From NCBI GenBank assembly GCA_964449835.1, contig CAYVBZ010000001.1, positions 1-64,000 of the forward strand: a stretch of DNA of 64,000 nucleotides, written 5' to 3'. Positions 16,380-25,781 of the stretch are shown here, piece after piece (the stretch's first letter is position 1; each line of letters begins with the position of its first letter). The notes beneath the pieces are model-generated. The model was not told the origin of the DNA and did not search any database. It was given only the letters and a program-made list of their open reading frames with translations. This DNA is from JABDGC01 sp964449835 (GTDB lineage: Bacteria; Pseudomonadota; Gammaproteobacteria; DSM-16500). The position numbers were made by a program, and so were the translations under genes.

Positions 16380-17891
16380 TTACGGCAATACTTCTTGGTC
16401 CTCGTCGCCCTCATGTTCCCCTTGAAAACTGGCCTTCCTTAAATCAACGACTTTTGTTTTATTGATCCATTTGTAGCCCAGCCATAAGACCAGGAAAAGG
16501 GGCAACCCAACGTAGGAAATCAGGAGCCCATACCAATCAATTTGTTTTCCAAAAAATGCTTGATAATTTTGTCCGCCGATAATTAAAAGACAGAGCAAAA
16601 AGGCCAGTAAAGGCGCATAAGGATAACCTTTAGCGATATAGGGCAGCTTTCGCAGATCGCGTCCTTGGGCAACATAGGCCTTGCGAAAACGATAATGACT
16701 GATGGCAATACCCAGCCACGCAATGAAGCCGGATAAACTGGAGGCATTTAAAAGCCAAAAATAGACGGTGCCATTGCCAAATAAAGAGGAGAGAAAAGCC
16801 AGCAAACACACTACAGTGGTCGCCGCCAAGGCATAAATGGGAACGCCTCGCTTGTTGACCCGGGCAAAAACAGCCGGCACATGGTTTTTCTTGGCCAGAT
16901 ACCAGAGCATTCGGGTTGATGCATACATACCAGAATTTCCAGCCGATAAGATCGCGATGAGAATGACGGCATTAATCACAGAAGCTGCGAAAGGAATGCC
17001 CACTTGTTTGAAGGCCAAAGTGAAGGGACTCATTTCCACATCGGAGCTTGCAAGTTCAGGCGAGGTATAAGGAACCAGTAAGCTAATAATAAAAATAGAA
17101 AGAACAAAAAACAGTAATATTCTCCAAAACACTTGTTTAATGGCTTTAGGAATATTTTCACCGGGATCTTTACATTCGCCGGCTGCAATGCCGATTAATT
17201 CGGTCCCTTGAAAAGAAAAGCCAGCGACCATAATGGCGGCGAGCACGGTTGTCCAGTCACCGCGGAAAGGGCCGGAACCAATCATCCAGTTCTTAAACCC
17301 CGTGTGGTCCTGTCCTATGAATCCAAAGATCATCAGCGCACCGGAAACGATAAAGAAAATGATGGTGGAAACCTTGATAAAAGAAAACCAATATTCCGCC
17401 TCTCCAAAACCGCGGGCGGAAAACGCATTCAAGCCAACAAAAAGGCTAAAGGCTAGCGCATTCCAAATAAAAGGCGAAGAACCTGGAAACCAAAAATGCA
17501 TCACTAAAGAAGCGGCTGAAATTTCAGAGGCGACGGTGATGGCCCAGTTATACCAATAATTCCAACCCAAGGCGTAGCCAAAAGCAGGGTCCACAAAATT
17601 GTTTGCATAGAGGTAGAACGAGCCAGTCGTTGGCATGAACGCTGCCATTTCTCCTAGGCTGGTCATTAAAAAATAAACCATGATACCCACAATAAGATAG
17701 GCCAGCATGGTGCCGCCAGGGCCTGCTGTATGGATTGCGTTTCCGCTGGCAAGGAAAATACCTGTTCCAATTGATCCGCCAATCGCGATCATATTGATCA
17801 GGCGGGCATTGAGTTTTCGCTGTAGTTTATGATTTTTGGTCAACTGTTTAGCCTTATATTCTATATTGGGCTCAATCCTAGCCACTGGCAT
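16380..17891 (-). CDS. lysP: Lysine-specific permease LysP (APC family)
   Basis: A 503-residue, 12-helix amino acid:proton symporter. It follows Escherichia coli LysP nearly end to end: MIAIGGSIGTGIFLASG (helix 1), GEMAAFMPTTGSF, ALGWNYWYNW, FGEAEYWFS, FSFQGTELIGIAAGE, then ILSAGNSGMYASTRML and GFIAWLGIAISHYRFR. It should import lysine; in enterics LysP also acts as a co-sensor for CadC, but no cad genes are here. An acidic tail (GEHEGDEDQEV) is extra. No clear ribosome site precedes the ATG, so the start could be slightly different. Confidence 0.88.
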   Translation of the reverse strand: MPVARIEPNIEYKAKQLTKNHKLQRKLNARLINMIAIGGSIGTGIFLASGNAIHTAGPGGTMLAYLIVGIMVYFLMTSLGEMAAFMPTTGSFYLYANNFVDPAFGYALGWNYWYNWAITVASEISAASLVMHFWFPGSSPFIWNALAFSLFVGLNAFSARGFGEAEYWFSFIKVSTIIFFIVSGALMIFGFIGQDHTGFKNWMIGSGPFRGDWTTVLAAIMVAGFSFQGTELIGIAAGECKDPGENIPKAIKQVFWRILLFFVLSIFIISLLVPYTSPELASSDVEMSPFTLAFKQVGIPFAASVINAVILIAILSAGNSGMYASTRMLWYLAKKNHVPAVFARVNKRGVPIYALAATTVVCLLAFLSSLFGNGTVYFWLLNASSLSGFIAWLGIAISHYRFRKAYVAQGRDLRKLPYIAKGYPYAPLLAFLLCLLIIGGQNYQAFFGKQIDWYGLLISYVGLPLFLVLWLGYKWINKTKVVDLRKASFQGEHEGDEDQEVLP

Positions 17892-18029
17892 GACAGTGGT
17901 TTTCCCTGTAAAAGTTGGTCTGGCATTTTAGCACTAAGTTCGGGCTTAACTCAAACTCATATACATTTATATAAAAATTATTTAATATTTATATGGAGTT
18001 TAATCCGATTTTGATTTTTGGAGGAAAGC

Positions 18030-18599
18030 ATGCAAAATAGCAAACTGAGGCAAATTCGGCCGATCTTCTTTTTTACAGGAATTCTTCTTGCTTTGGTTTT
18101 CTGCTTCCTCCCGCCCGCCTTCGCGAGCAAAAACAAACCCGGCTTAATTAATGGTCTCAGCAGGCCCTACTCCGCCCCGCTGATTCTAGGAATCACGTCT
18201 TGGATCAATTCTGGCCCGATTACCTTAAGCGATTTGAAGGACAAAGTTGTTCTTATTGAGTTTTGGACTTCTTCCTGCCCTTACTGTAAAAAAGCACTGC
18301 CCTATGTCAATGACTGGTATCAGCGTTATCACAACAAAGGCCTCCTGATTATTGGCATCCACTCTCCCAAAAACGAGGAAGAGCAGAATGCGGCTATCGT
18401 CAAAGACGCTGTAGCGGCCTATAACATTCAATATCCCGTCGCGCTCGATAATAATTTTGAAACCTGGCAAAGTTTTGATGCGCAGGGGTGGCCGAGCTTT
18501 TTCCTGATTAATAAGAAAGGCAAGGTGGTTTATGTCAGTTATGGGGCTGAGAATTATCAGATTATCGAGAATAATATTGAGTATTTGTTAAAGCAATAA
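18030..18599 (+). CDS. TlpA-like periplasmic thiol-disulfide protein
   Basis: A 189-residue protein with an N-terminal membrane anchor or signal (about residues 10-32), then a thioredoxin fold with active site CPYC (C83 and C86) in WTSSCPYCKKALPYV and the cis-proline loop WPSFFLI. An extra segment IHSPKNEEEQNAAI is typical of TlpA/redoxin proteins. It likely reduces or oxidises periplasmic thiols; no cytochrome-maturation genes flank it, so the client is unknown. GGAGG is 5 nt before ATG 18030. The last 38 nt overlap the end of the convergent 728-aa gene. Confidence 0.85.
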   Translation: MQNSKLRQIRPIFFFTGILLALVFCFLPPAFASKNKPGLINGLSRPYSAPLILGITSWINSGPITLSDLKDKVVLIEFWTSSCPYCKKALPYVNDWYQRYHNKGLLIIGIHSPKNEEEQNAAIVKDAVAAYNIQYPVALDNNFETWQSFDAQGWPSFFLINKKGKVVYVSYGAENYQIIENNIEYLLKQ

Positions 18600-20748
18600 A
18601 TGATGTAGTTGGTTTGAGTGAGGGTAAGGTATAATTTTTTTCAGTTCTATTAAAAACCGTGCTTCTATTTTTATGGAGGGGAACTGTCTCACCCGCCCTG
18701 GCACCGAGGGTTTTTTCTTCCAGCTCACTCTTTTCTTCCAGCCGCTCACCCCAACTCAGCTCTAACTCCTGGCTCAAAAAATTTTCCGCAGGAATCTTTG
18801 GTCTTTTTTTCCGCTCTTCTTGAACAGTATCACTAACATCATCACTTAAAAAGTCAAGCTCTTCCAGAAATCGCTGAATATTTTTATTCACAGCCTGATT
18901 AAAAGGCCAGCCCAAGGAAAGATAAAACCACCCAAAACGCCAGACAGGCCGTTCCAACTCGGCGGTATTCTTCATTTCAGTCAAATGGATTTGAATTTTT
19001 CTCGCAAAGGAAGCAATGACATCCATAGGACCTTCTGCATTTAATTGGCGCTGAAACTGCAACATCAAAAGACCAAGGGAGTTAAAATCGTTTTTATGTT
19101 GCAGATAATAGTTGTTCCGCCAGACCGAGAACCTTCCTGGAGGAGACTTGTCCTCGCCCCAAGATGGAAGATCTAAATGAAAAGCAGCGATTGCTTCTTC
19201 ATCCGTGACAGGCTCTTTTAGCTCTTTAAAGTCATCAAATTTATCGCGGTAATATTGATGAATATAATCGGCGACTTTATGGTATAATTCTTTTTTGCGC
19301 TCATCAACGCGCTTGACTTCTTCTTCCGAAAACGCCATGATCTTGGCTTTCAAATCGCTGATGGTCCCCTTTAGTCGGCCACAAATATAACCCAGCAATG
19401 TCTTCTGCTCATCCACTTTATTAAAGTTTAGATTCTCATAGGCGTCCCTTTTGACTCTTTTCTTATCGAGACAGTCCAAACGACTATTGTTTTGGCCATC
19501 GTAAAGTGTTCCAAAACGCTCTTGAAACAATTCAAGCTCCTTTTCCAACAAAAACAAGATCCCTTCCAAAGATAATTTCCCTCTGCGGTCCCCATAAGCC
19601 CATAACTCACCTAACTGGCCCGTTAAGTCATAAACCTCTTGCAGCAACCTCTGTAACTTAGAGATGCGCAAGATGCTTTCTGAAAATGCGTGTGCTTGCT
19701 TCAAATAAGGAGGCACTTTTTGGTCCTTACTTTTACACCATTTAGGCAAATCATAATTTTTAGGATCAAAAGAGACATCTATTTTTAAACTAAAATCCTC
19801 ATTAAAATACTTGGAAGAAAATTCCTGCCCCGTTTCGCATACAGCCGAGATGCCAAAAGACTCAAGTCCAGCGAGCTTTAAAACATCTTGCAACAATTCC
19901 CCAGTAGGCGTTTTTCGGATCTTGGGATAAAGCTCACTGGCATTCTGGGTCAAAGAAGTGTTATCAGCAGAATTCAGGTACCCTCTCGGCTCAAAGGGCT
20001 CATCATAAACACCCAAAAGCCGCCCATAATAGAGCACATGAACGCTAGCCAGTAATAATTTTTCGACGTCTCTGCGGCAGTAATCCAGTTTTTCTCTCGC
20101 GCAGTCGCGAAAGGCTTCTTTTTCCGCTAAACGCTTACACTCCACCAAATTTCCTTTGATAACTTTCATGACTTCATATTTATTTTTTTTTCTTTTTAAA
20201 AAACCGACTTTAAACAGCGTTTCGTCCTTTTGAATTTTTTCAAGATAGTCAATCCGCTTTTGAAGCTTTTCAATGGAATCGTCATCATAGCAATAGTTTG
20301 GCAAGTCATTGACGGCGAAATTCAGGAACTCCACTAGAAATAAATAAAGTAAATCGCCTGGTTCTCCGTGGCCAAACCAGCGGTTTTCGCGTTCGGCAAG
20401 ATAGGCATTAATATGCCCGACGATCCGGTCAATTTGGCTATAGTAATTGCCCTTGCGCCCTTTCTCTGCAGACATTGCTTTCAAGTACTGCGGCCAAAGC
20501 TGTCTTTGCACGAGATGCGTTGAGCGGTTTTGCTCATCCAGTCCCCAGAAAGGAGGATTTTCTTGACCTAAGATTTTGGCATAAATTAGTTTTAGATAGT
20601 TGTAACGTCTAAGATCAGACTGAGAATAACGTTTACCCGTGCATTTTTCAAACAGCGTAAAAACCCCATAAGTCACAATACTGGCGCCGGCACCGACGGC
20701 GGCCTGGAATGAGAGATGTTCTAGAATCTTTGTTGTGTCACTGGTCAT
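18562..20748 (-). CDS. Large hypothetical protein (728 aa)
   Basis: I recognise no domain in this protein. It begins with a weakly hydrophobic patch (FQAAVGAGASIVTYGVFTLF, about 14-33); the rest is soluble, helix-rich and charged, with many Tyr/Trp residues and coiled-coil-like Lys/Glu runs around 160-220 and 480-520. A glutamate-rich stretch (ERLEEKSELEEKT) lies near the C-terminus, then a polar tail. It starts 11 nt inside the end of the MFS gene, so DoxX-like, MFS and this gene probably share a transcript. Size, lack of relatives and the Glu-rich tail would suit a secreted effector, which remains a guess. The 3' end overlaps the thioredoxin-like gene. Confidence 0.62.
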   Translation of the reverse strand: MTSDTTKILEHLSFQAAVGAGASIVTYGVFTLFEKCTGKRYSQSDLRRYNYLKLIYAKILGQENPPFWGLDEQNRSTHLVQRQLWPQYLKAMSAEKGRKGNYYSQIDRIVGHINAYLAERENRWFGHGEPGDLLYLFLVEFLNFAVNDLPNYCYDDDSIEKLQKRIDYLEKIQKDETLFKVGFLKRKKNKYEVMKVIKGNLVECKRLAEKEAFRDCAREKLDYCRRDVEKLLLASVHVLYYGRLLGVYDEPFEPRGYLNSADNTSLTQNASELYPKIRKTPTGELLQDVLKLAGLESFGISAVCETGQEFSSKYFNEDFSLKIDVSFDPKNYDLPKWCKSKDQKVPPYLKQAHAFSESILRISKLQRLLQEVYDLTGQLGELWAYGDRRGKLSLEGILFLLEKELELFQERFGTLYDGQNNSRLDCLDKKRVKRDAYENLNFNKVDEQKTLLGYICGRLKGTISDLKAKIMAFSEEEVKRVDERKKELYHKVADYIHQYYRDKFDDFKELKEPVTDEEAIAAFHLDLPSWGEDKSPPGRFSVWRNNYYLQHKNDFNSLGLLMLQFQRQLNAEGPMDVIASFARKIQIHLTEMKNTAELERPVWRFGWFYLSLGWPFNQAVNKNIQRFLEELDFLSDDVSDTVQEERKKRPKIPAENFLSQELELSWGERLEEKSELEEKTLGARAGETVPLHKNRSTVFNRTEKNYTLPSLKPTTSFIALTNTQYYSR

Positions 20749-21991
20749 ATTTAATGTCCTCGGGGTGCTGCCATAAAATAATCGACAAAGCTGAGCAGAT
20801 TGTCAGAATGATTAGACAGCCAAAAGCGGCTTTAAAATTGCCGGTCAAATTGGCCAGCCACCCTGTCATGAGGGGCGCTAGAATACCAGCCAAAGCAAAT
20901 CCACAGTCCATTACACCAAGACTGGTCGCCGCGCGGTCTCGCGCTAAATCAGTGTTGAGCGCGTAAAAAGCCGCATTCGGCATCATGCCAAAACCAAGGC
21001 CTAAGCTAATGGCAATCAGGCCAACGGTAAAAGAGTGATAAAAAAGCAGCGGCAGAAAGCAAAGCGCCGAAAGAAGCTGAGAGACCCAGATCACATAGGA
21101 GCGTGACAAGCGAATACTTTGGGTTTTGCGCCAAATGGCATCAGAGAGGAAACCTCCTAGTAAAAGTAACACCGTCGCTGTCACCCAGGGTGCAATTAAA
21201 AACCACCCTGTCGCGCGCACATGGATATGATAGGTTTGCTCGAGGTAGCCGGGCAGCCAGGTAATCGCAAAAAACAATAAATAACCGAAAACAAAAAAAG
21301 CGAAATTGTTCACCAGTAAAGCGCGGTTAAATAGTATAAAACGCCAACTCGTTTTGGTTTTGGACTGGCCCGGATGTTCTAAACCTTGCTCGATGAAGGT
21401 CAGCTCTGAGCGCGAAATATTTTTCATCTCACGCGGCAGGTCCCTAAAAAGGAAATACCAAAGCAGTGCCCAGAGAAGGCCTAGACTTCCCAGAATTACA
21501 AACATCAACCGCCACCCGACCGTTGAAACCAAGAAGGAAATAAATGGCGCGCCAACGACAGATGCAAAAGGAACAGCGGCCAAACCGAAGGCCAGAGCGC
21601 GCCCGCGTTCTGAAACCGGCAACCAATCCGCGGAAACACGTGTTAAGGCTGGAAAACTGGGCCCCTCAGCTATGCCCAACAGTAAACGCAAAAGGAAGAA
21701 CCCCAGGAGGCCGCAAGCCCAAGCCATGGCGGCACAGGCCAAGGACCAAAAAACAGAAAAGACAGACCAGATTTTTCGCGCCCCGAAACGGTCGACTAAG
21801 ACCCCGCCGACCACGGTCATCACCAAATAACCTAGGCCAAAAGCCGAAGCAATAAAACCGAAATCTGTGTTTGTGAATCCAAACTCCGTTTGTAGTGGGT
21901 GGATTGCATAGGACAAAGCTGAACGGTCAAGATAGGTAATAATGATAGCGAAAAAAGCAAGCACCATCATGCGCCAACGATATTGCGTCAT
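20738..21991 (-). CDS. MFS transporter, anion:cation symporter type
   Basis: A 417-residue, 12-helix major facilitator protein. The YLDRSALSYAI start of helix 1, the VGGVLVDRFGARKIW loop motif A and the RLLLGIAEGPSFPA motif place it near the ACS family (hexuronate, phthalate, sialate-type anions). The substrate cannot be read. It overlaps the DoxX-like gene by 4 nt upstream (ATGA) and the 728-aa orphan by 11 nt downstream, forming a tight three-gene unit. Confidence 0.87.
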   Translation of the reverse strand: MTQYRWRMMVLAFFAIIITYLDRSALSYAIHPLQTEFGFTNTDFGFIASAFGLGYLVMTVVGGVLVDRFGARKIWSVFSVFWSLACAAMAWACGLLGFFLLRLLLGIAEGPSFPALTRVSADWLPVSERGRALAFGLAAVPFASVVGAPFISFLVSTVGWRLMFVILGSLGLLWALLWYFLFRDLPREMKNISRSELTFIEQGLEHPGQSKTKTSWRFILFNRALLVNNFAFFVFGYLLFFAITWLPGYLEQTYHIHVRATGWFLIAPWVTATVLLLLGGFLSDAIWRKTQSIRLSRSYVIWVSQLLSALCFLPLLFYHSFTVGLIAISLGLGFGMMPNAAFYALNTDLARDRAATSLGVMDCGFALAGILAPLMTGWLANLTGNFKAAFGCLIILTICSALSIILWQHPEDIKYDQ

Positions 21992-22362
21992 AAGGACACT
22001 CCGGCAATATAGAACAGGCTAAAACAGGAGGCGAAATAAATCAGGAATAAATAAGCGCTAAAAGCACGATGTTCTTTGTCTGCGGACCAAAAATTATTGA
22101 AAATCAGGTTGGCCAGGAAAATATAAAGGGACAAAAGCAGCGCGGCGGCCACGGTGTAAATATTTAAAATCAGCAGTAAGCTGGTCGCTGCTTTCCAAAT
22201 GAGTGCGCCGATATAAAAAACCCACGGAAAACGGACGCTCTTCTGTTTCATTAATTGAAAGAGCTGGGAACGTGATCGCAAATCGATGAAGCAGGAAAGT
22301 ATATAAACCGACCCTAAGCCTATTCGTCCCAGATCCATTAGCAAAATTTGCCAGATGCTCAT
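21988..22362 (-). CDS. DoxX-like small membrane protein
   Basis: A 124-residue protein with four predicted helices in the DoxX/MauE-like layout (DLGRIGLGSVYILSCFIDL in helix 1, FWSADKEHRAFSAYLF in the last third). Members are quinone-linked or structural membrane proteins, mostly of unknown role. ATG 22362 has GGAG at good spacing; the TTG at 22368 is less likely. It is the first gene of the unit with the MFS transporter, overlapping it by 4 nt. Confidence 0.72.
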   Translation of the reverse strand: MSIWQILLMDLGRIGLGSVYILSCFIDLRSRSQLFQLMKQKSVRFPWVFYIGALIWKAATSLLLILNIYTVAAALLLSLYIFLANLIFNNFWSADKEHRAFSAYLFLIYFASCFSLFYIAGVSL

Positions 22363-22554
22363 ACGCAACTCCCTGTTAGTTTAAAATAAATACAATTGTC
22401 ATTTTAAGCGCTCTATTTTACCTGCTCTGTCTTGCCGAGGGAATGGGCGAAGGCCCTTTTTTTATAATAATTTCTGAGACGACGAACCAGGGCTGACCAG
22501 ATGAATTGACGTCAGCCACAGGAATATAGTACTTTGATGGTCAGGATTAATCTT

Positions 22555-24759
22555 ATGCATGATTTGGCCCCACTGATATTTGATTTGACCATCATGCTCG
22601 GCGTAGCGGGCATCGTTGTTCTATTGTTTCAGCGCATTAAACAACCTGTTGTTTTGGGCTATCTCGTCGCCGGCATGATCATAGGGCCGCAGATGCAGGA
22701 ATTTGTCCTTGTCAGCGACATTCCCAACATCAAAATTCTTTCCGAGCTAGGCGTCATCTTCCTCATGTTTTCCTTGGGTCTCGAGTTCAGTTTTCACAAG
22801 CTGACGCGCGTTGGCATTCCGGCCTTTATTACGGGCTTAATCGACGTTTCCTTTATGATTTGCTTAGGCTATGTTGCCGGCCTGCTCATGAAATGGAGCC
22901 CGATGAACTGCCTCTTTCTCGGCACCACGCTTGCTATTTCCTCGACAACCATTATCTTTAAGGCCGTGGGTGAGCTCGGTTTAAAAACTAAGCGGTTCGC
23001 AGAAGTCATTTTCGGCGTCTTGGTCATGGAAGACTTGCTCGCCATCCTCTTACTTGTCGCCCTTTCGACCATTGTGGTCAATAAAAATCTCTCTTCTTTA
23101 ACACTCCTTTTGGCCGCGGTTAAACTGGTTTTAGTGGTTGGCGCTTGGTTTATTGTGGGTTATTTTGTGGTGCCTTCTTTATTCCGGGGCGTTGCCAGTT
23201 ATATTAGTCAGGAAACGCTGACCATTATTTCAGTCGCTTTGTGTCTTTTTCTCGTCAGTGTTGCCGCCTATTTTCATTATTCAACCGCGCTGGGCGCTTT
23301 CATTATGGGCTCCATTTTGGCCGAGACCGTCTTGATTCATCGCATTGAAGAGCTCATTGTTCCTATACGCGATATTTTTGGTGCCATCTTCTTTATTTCA
23401 GTCGGCATGCTCATTAATGTTCCCATGTTAGTGGTCCATTGGCCGGCCATTCTTTTTATCACTTTGGTGCTCATCTTTGGGAAAGTATTTATCGTTTCGC
23501 TTGGCACTTTTTTAACGGGACAAAGCATCAAAACCTCCGTCCGTGCAGGCTTCGGCATGGCGCAGATCGGTGAATTTTCATTCATCATTGCAACGCTGGG
23601 GCTTTCTCTTAACGTGATCAATGACAGCCTTTATCCTATCATTGTGGCGGTTTCGAGTTTGACCACCTTCACAACGCCTTACATGATCCGCTTATCAGGG
23701 CATATCGGAAAAATCCTTGAAAGAAAGCTACCCAATCGCGTCAAGTATTTTTTGGACAGCTACTCCACTTGGGTCTACCGCGTCCAAACCCGCTCAGGAC
23801 AAAACTCTTTGCTTCGCTCGGTGACCATGCGTGTCATCGTGAATGGCTTGATTGTGGCCATTATTTTTATCCTAATCGATAAATATATTTATCCTGAAAT
23901 TTGTAATTTAGTGGACCGCCGCAGGACAGCGAAACTGTTAAGCGAAGCCCTGGCCATCGGCATTTCTACTCCCTTTGTTTGGGGCATGCTCTTTTCCTAT
24001 AAGTTGGCCGATCTGCCTGAATATACCAAGACCACTCTCAACCCCATCGTTTTCTTGATCTGGCTGCTTACGCTCGCTGAAATTTCAGTCTTTAGCATCG
24101 TGCTTTTTCATACCTGGGCCATTACCGGACTTCTTCTTCTTTTAGCGCTTTGCTTTTTGGCCATTGCCTATCAGCAATTGGAAAAGTCCTATCATTGGTT
24201 TGAAGGGCAATTGGTGGGCAATATTAAAAAACGCCCCAGCAAACCCTCGCGCAATAAAGAGCTGGCACCCTGGGACACTCATTTTGTGGAGATGGAAGTC
24301 GGCGATAAGTCGCCCTTCATTGATAAGATGCTAGGAGAATGTCACATTCGGCAGCATTATGGTGTGAATATTGTCGCAATTCGCAGAGGACATCATACGA
24401 TTCTTTCTCCGCGTGGTGAAGAATATATTCGTGATAATGACAAACTTTTTGTGTTGGGGAACGACGAGCAAATTGATCATTTTCAAAAGAAGGTCACTCT
24501 TTCTACGCCGGACCAGGACACGATTGATCACTTGGAAAACTTTATCTTAAAGCCAATTTTATTGGAGAATGAAAATCCCCTGATTGGGAAGACGATTCGT
24601 GCTTCTCGGATTCGGGAAAACCTGCAAGGCTTGGTTGTGGGAATTGAGCGAGGGAACCAACGGATGCTGAATCCTGCGCCGGAAACGGTTTTGGAACGGG
24701 ATGATTTGGTGTTGGTGGTGAAAGTAAAGAAAAGTGAAAATGTGGGCCTGTCCTCTTAA
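22555..24759 (+). CDS. CPA2 cation:proton antiporter with RCK_C domains (KefB-like)
   Basis: A 734-residue protein. Residues 1-400 form a 12-13 helix CPA2 antiporter core: VLGYLVAGMIIGP, LFLGTTLAISSTTIIFKAVGELG and FGVLVMEDLLAILLLVALS (the conserved ED pair). Further hydrophobic segments follow (about 430-560), then a soluble tail with two RCK_C/TrkA_C-like modules (about 590-660 and 670-730; for example LSPRGEEYIRDNDKLFVLG). The full Rossmann TrkA_N of Escherichia coli KefB is missing. It likely exchanges K+ or Na+ for H+. ATG 22555 is favoured by AGGA 8 nt upstream; earlier ATG/TTG codons at 22534-22537 are possible. The stop shares a base with a long inverted repeat. Confidence 0.85.
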   Translation: MHDLAPLIFDLTIMLGVAGIVVLLFQRIKQPVVLGYLVAGMIIGPQMQEFVLVSDIPNIKILSELGVIFLMFSLGLEFSFHKLTRVGIPAFITGLIDVSFMICLGYVAGLLMKWSPMNCLFLGTTLAISSTTIIFKAVGELGLKTKRFAEVIFGVLVMEDLLAILLLVALSTIVVNKNLSSLTLLLAAVKLVLVVGAWFIVGYFVVPSLFRGVASYISQETLTIISVALCLFLVSVAAYFHYSTALGAFIMGSILAETVLIHRIEELIVPIRDIFGAIFFISVGMLINVPMLVVHWPAILFITLVLIFGKVFIVSLGTFLTGQSIKTSVRAGFGMAQIGEFSFIIATLGLSLNVINDSLYPIIVAVSSLTTFTTPYMIRLSGHIGKILERKLPNRVKYFLDSYSTWVYRVQTRSGQNSLLRSVTMRVIVNGLIVAIIFILIDKYIYPEICNLVDRRRTAKLLSEALAIGISTPFVWGMLFSYKLADLPEYTKTTLNPIVFLIWLLTLAEISVFSIVLFHTWAITGLLLLLALCFLAIAYQQLEKSYHWFEGQLVGNIKKRPSKPSRNKELAPWDTHFVEMEVGDKSPFIDKMLGECHIRQHYGVNIVAIRRGHHTILSPRGEEYIRDNDKLFVLGNDEQIDHFQKKVTLSTPDQDTIDHLENFILKPILLENENPLIGKTIRASRIRENLQGLVVGIERGNQRMLNPAPETVLERDDLVLVVKVKKSENVGLSS

Positions 24760-24886
24760 TATAGTAGATAACCTAGCTTAGGTTACAACTGTCATTCTGA
24801 GCAAAGCGAAGAATCGCTGGAAATTTTAACAGGTCCTTCACTTCGTTCAGGATGACTTGTAACCTAAGCTAGGTTACCTACTATAT
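24759..24886. repeat. 128-bp nested inverted repeat (MITE-like)
   Basis: Outer arms of 30 bp (24759-24788 and 24857-24886) match at 29 of 30 positions. Inside is a second, imperfect inverted repeat of the dispersed type, gtcattctgagcaaagcgaag against cttcacttcgttcaggatgac. The left arm starts in the stop codon of the antiporter gene. It could fold as one long hairpin and may act as a terminator. Related inner pieces recur at 38462-38600. Confidence 0.75.
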
Positions 24887-24998
24887 TTCCGTCATTGCCG
24901 CGCTTAATTTCCAATGACATCACCCATTGTCCTTTTCCAACAATCCTTATATTATAAAAATAACACCCAAAATCAGTACATAAAAATTAAGGAGACTT

Positions 24999-25781
24999 AT
25001 GTCAGATCTAAAATCTTCATATGTTTCAAAGTCCGTGGACGCCCAAGGTTTCGCGGTCTATACACAGGAAGAAAATGAGGTTTGGCATGAGCTTTATCAA
25101 AGGCAGACGCTGATTTTGCCTGGACGGGCCTGTGATGAATATTTGCAGGGACTGAAACAGCTTGCACTGCCTAAGAACCGGGTCCCGCAATGCCCGGAAG
25201 TCAGCAAAGTACTGCAAAAAGCGACTGGCTGGTCCCTGGAACCTGTTCCAGCGCTCATTTCTTTTGACCGCTTTTTTGCCTTATTAGCAGATCGCCGTTT
25301 TCCCGCAGCCACCTTTATTCGCCGCAAGGAAGAGCTGGACTACCTGAAAGAACCAGATGTTTTTCATGAAATCTTCGGACATTGTCCCATGTTGACCAAT
25401 CCCGCCGCCGCAGAGTTTACGCATACTTATGGCAAGCTTGGGCTCAAAGCAAGCTCTGAAGAACGCATTTTGCTGGCTCGTTTGTTTTGGTTCACTGTGG
25501 AATTTGGGCTGATTCAAACGCCCAAGGGCTTACGGGCCTATGGCGGCGGTATTCTTTCTTCCATTGGTGAAACAGTTTATTGCGTGGAAAGCCCCATTCC
25601 CGAACGCAGACCCTTTGATGTGATGCAAGCCTTACGGACCGCCTACCGTATCGACATCATGCAACCTATCTATTACGTGTTAAAAAGCTTTGATCAACTT
25701 TACCAACTGGTTGAGCTCGACTTAATGGGCATGATTCGAGAAGTCCATCATGAACATCCCGCACCGGCCCACCCCTGCTAG
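24999..25781 (+). CDS. phhA: Phenylalanine 4-monooxygenase
   Basis: A 260-residue bacterial aromatic amino acid hydroxylase that converts phenylalanine to tyrosine with tetrahydrobiopterin, O2 and non-haem iron. Iron ligands are visible: H123 and H128 in FHEIFGHCPM, and E168 in FTVEFGLI. The pterin-site region GLRAYGGGILSSIGET is conserved. Length is normal for the short bacterial form, which lacks the ACT domain. AAGGAG precedes the start. No pterin-4a-carbinolamine dehydratase (phhB) follows here. In Legionella the enzyme feeds pyomelanin formation; whether that holds here is unknown. Confidence 0.96.
   Translation: MSDLKSSYVSKSVDAQGFAVYTQEENEVWHELYQRQTLILPGRACDEYLQGLKQLALPKNRVPQCPEVSKVLQKATGWSLEPVPALISFDRFFALLADRRFPAATFIRRKEELDYLKEPDVFHEIFGHCPMLTNPAAAEFTHTYGKLGLKASSEERILLARLFWFTVEFGLIQTPKGLRAYGGGILSSIGETVYCVESPIPERRPFDVMQALRTAYRIDIMQPIYYVLKSFDQLYQLVELDLMGMIREVHHEHPAPAHPC

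Noticed and set aside
21306..21855. Frames of 174 and 103 codons, rich in Lys/Arg/Pro
   Set aside because: Antisense shadows of the MFS transporter; odd composition from reading hydrophobic codons backwards.
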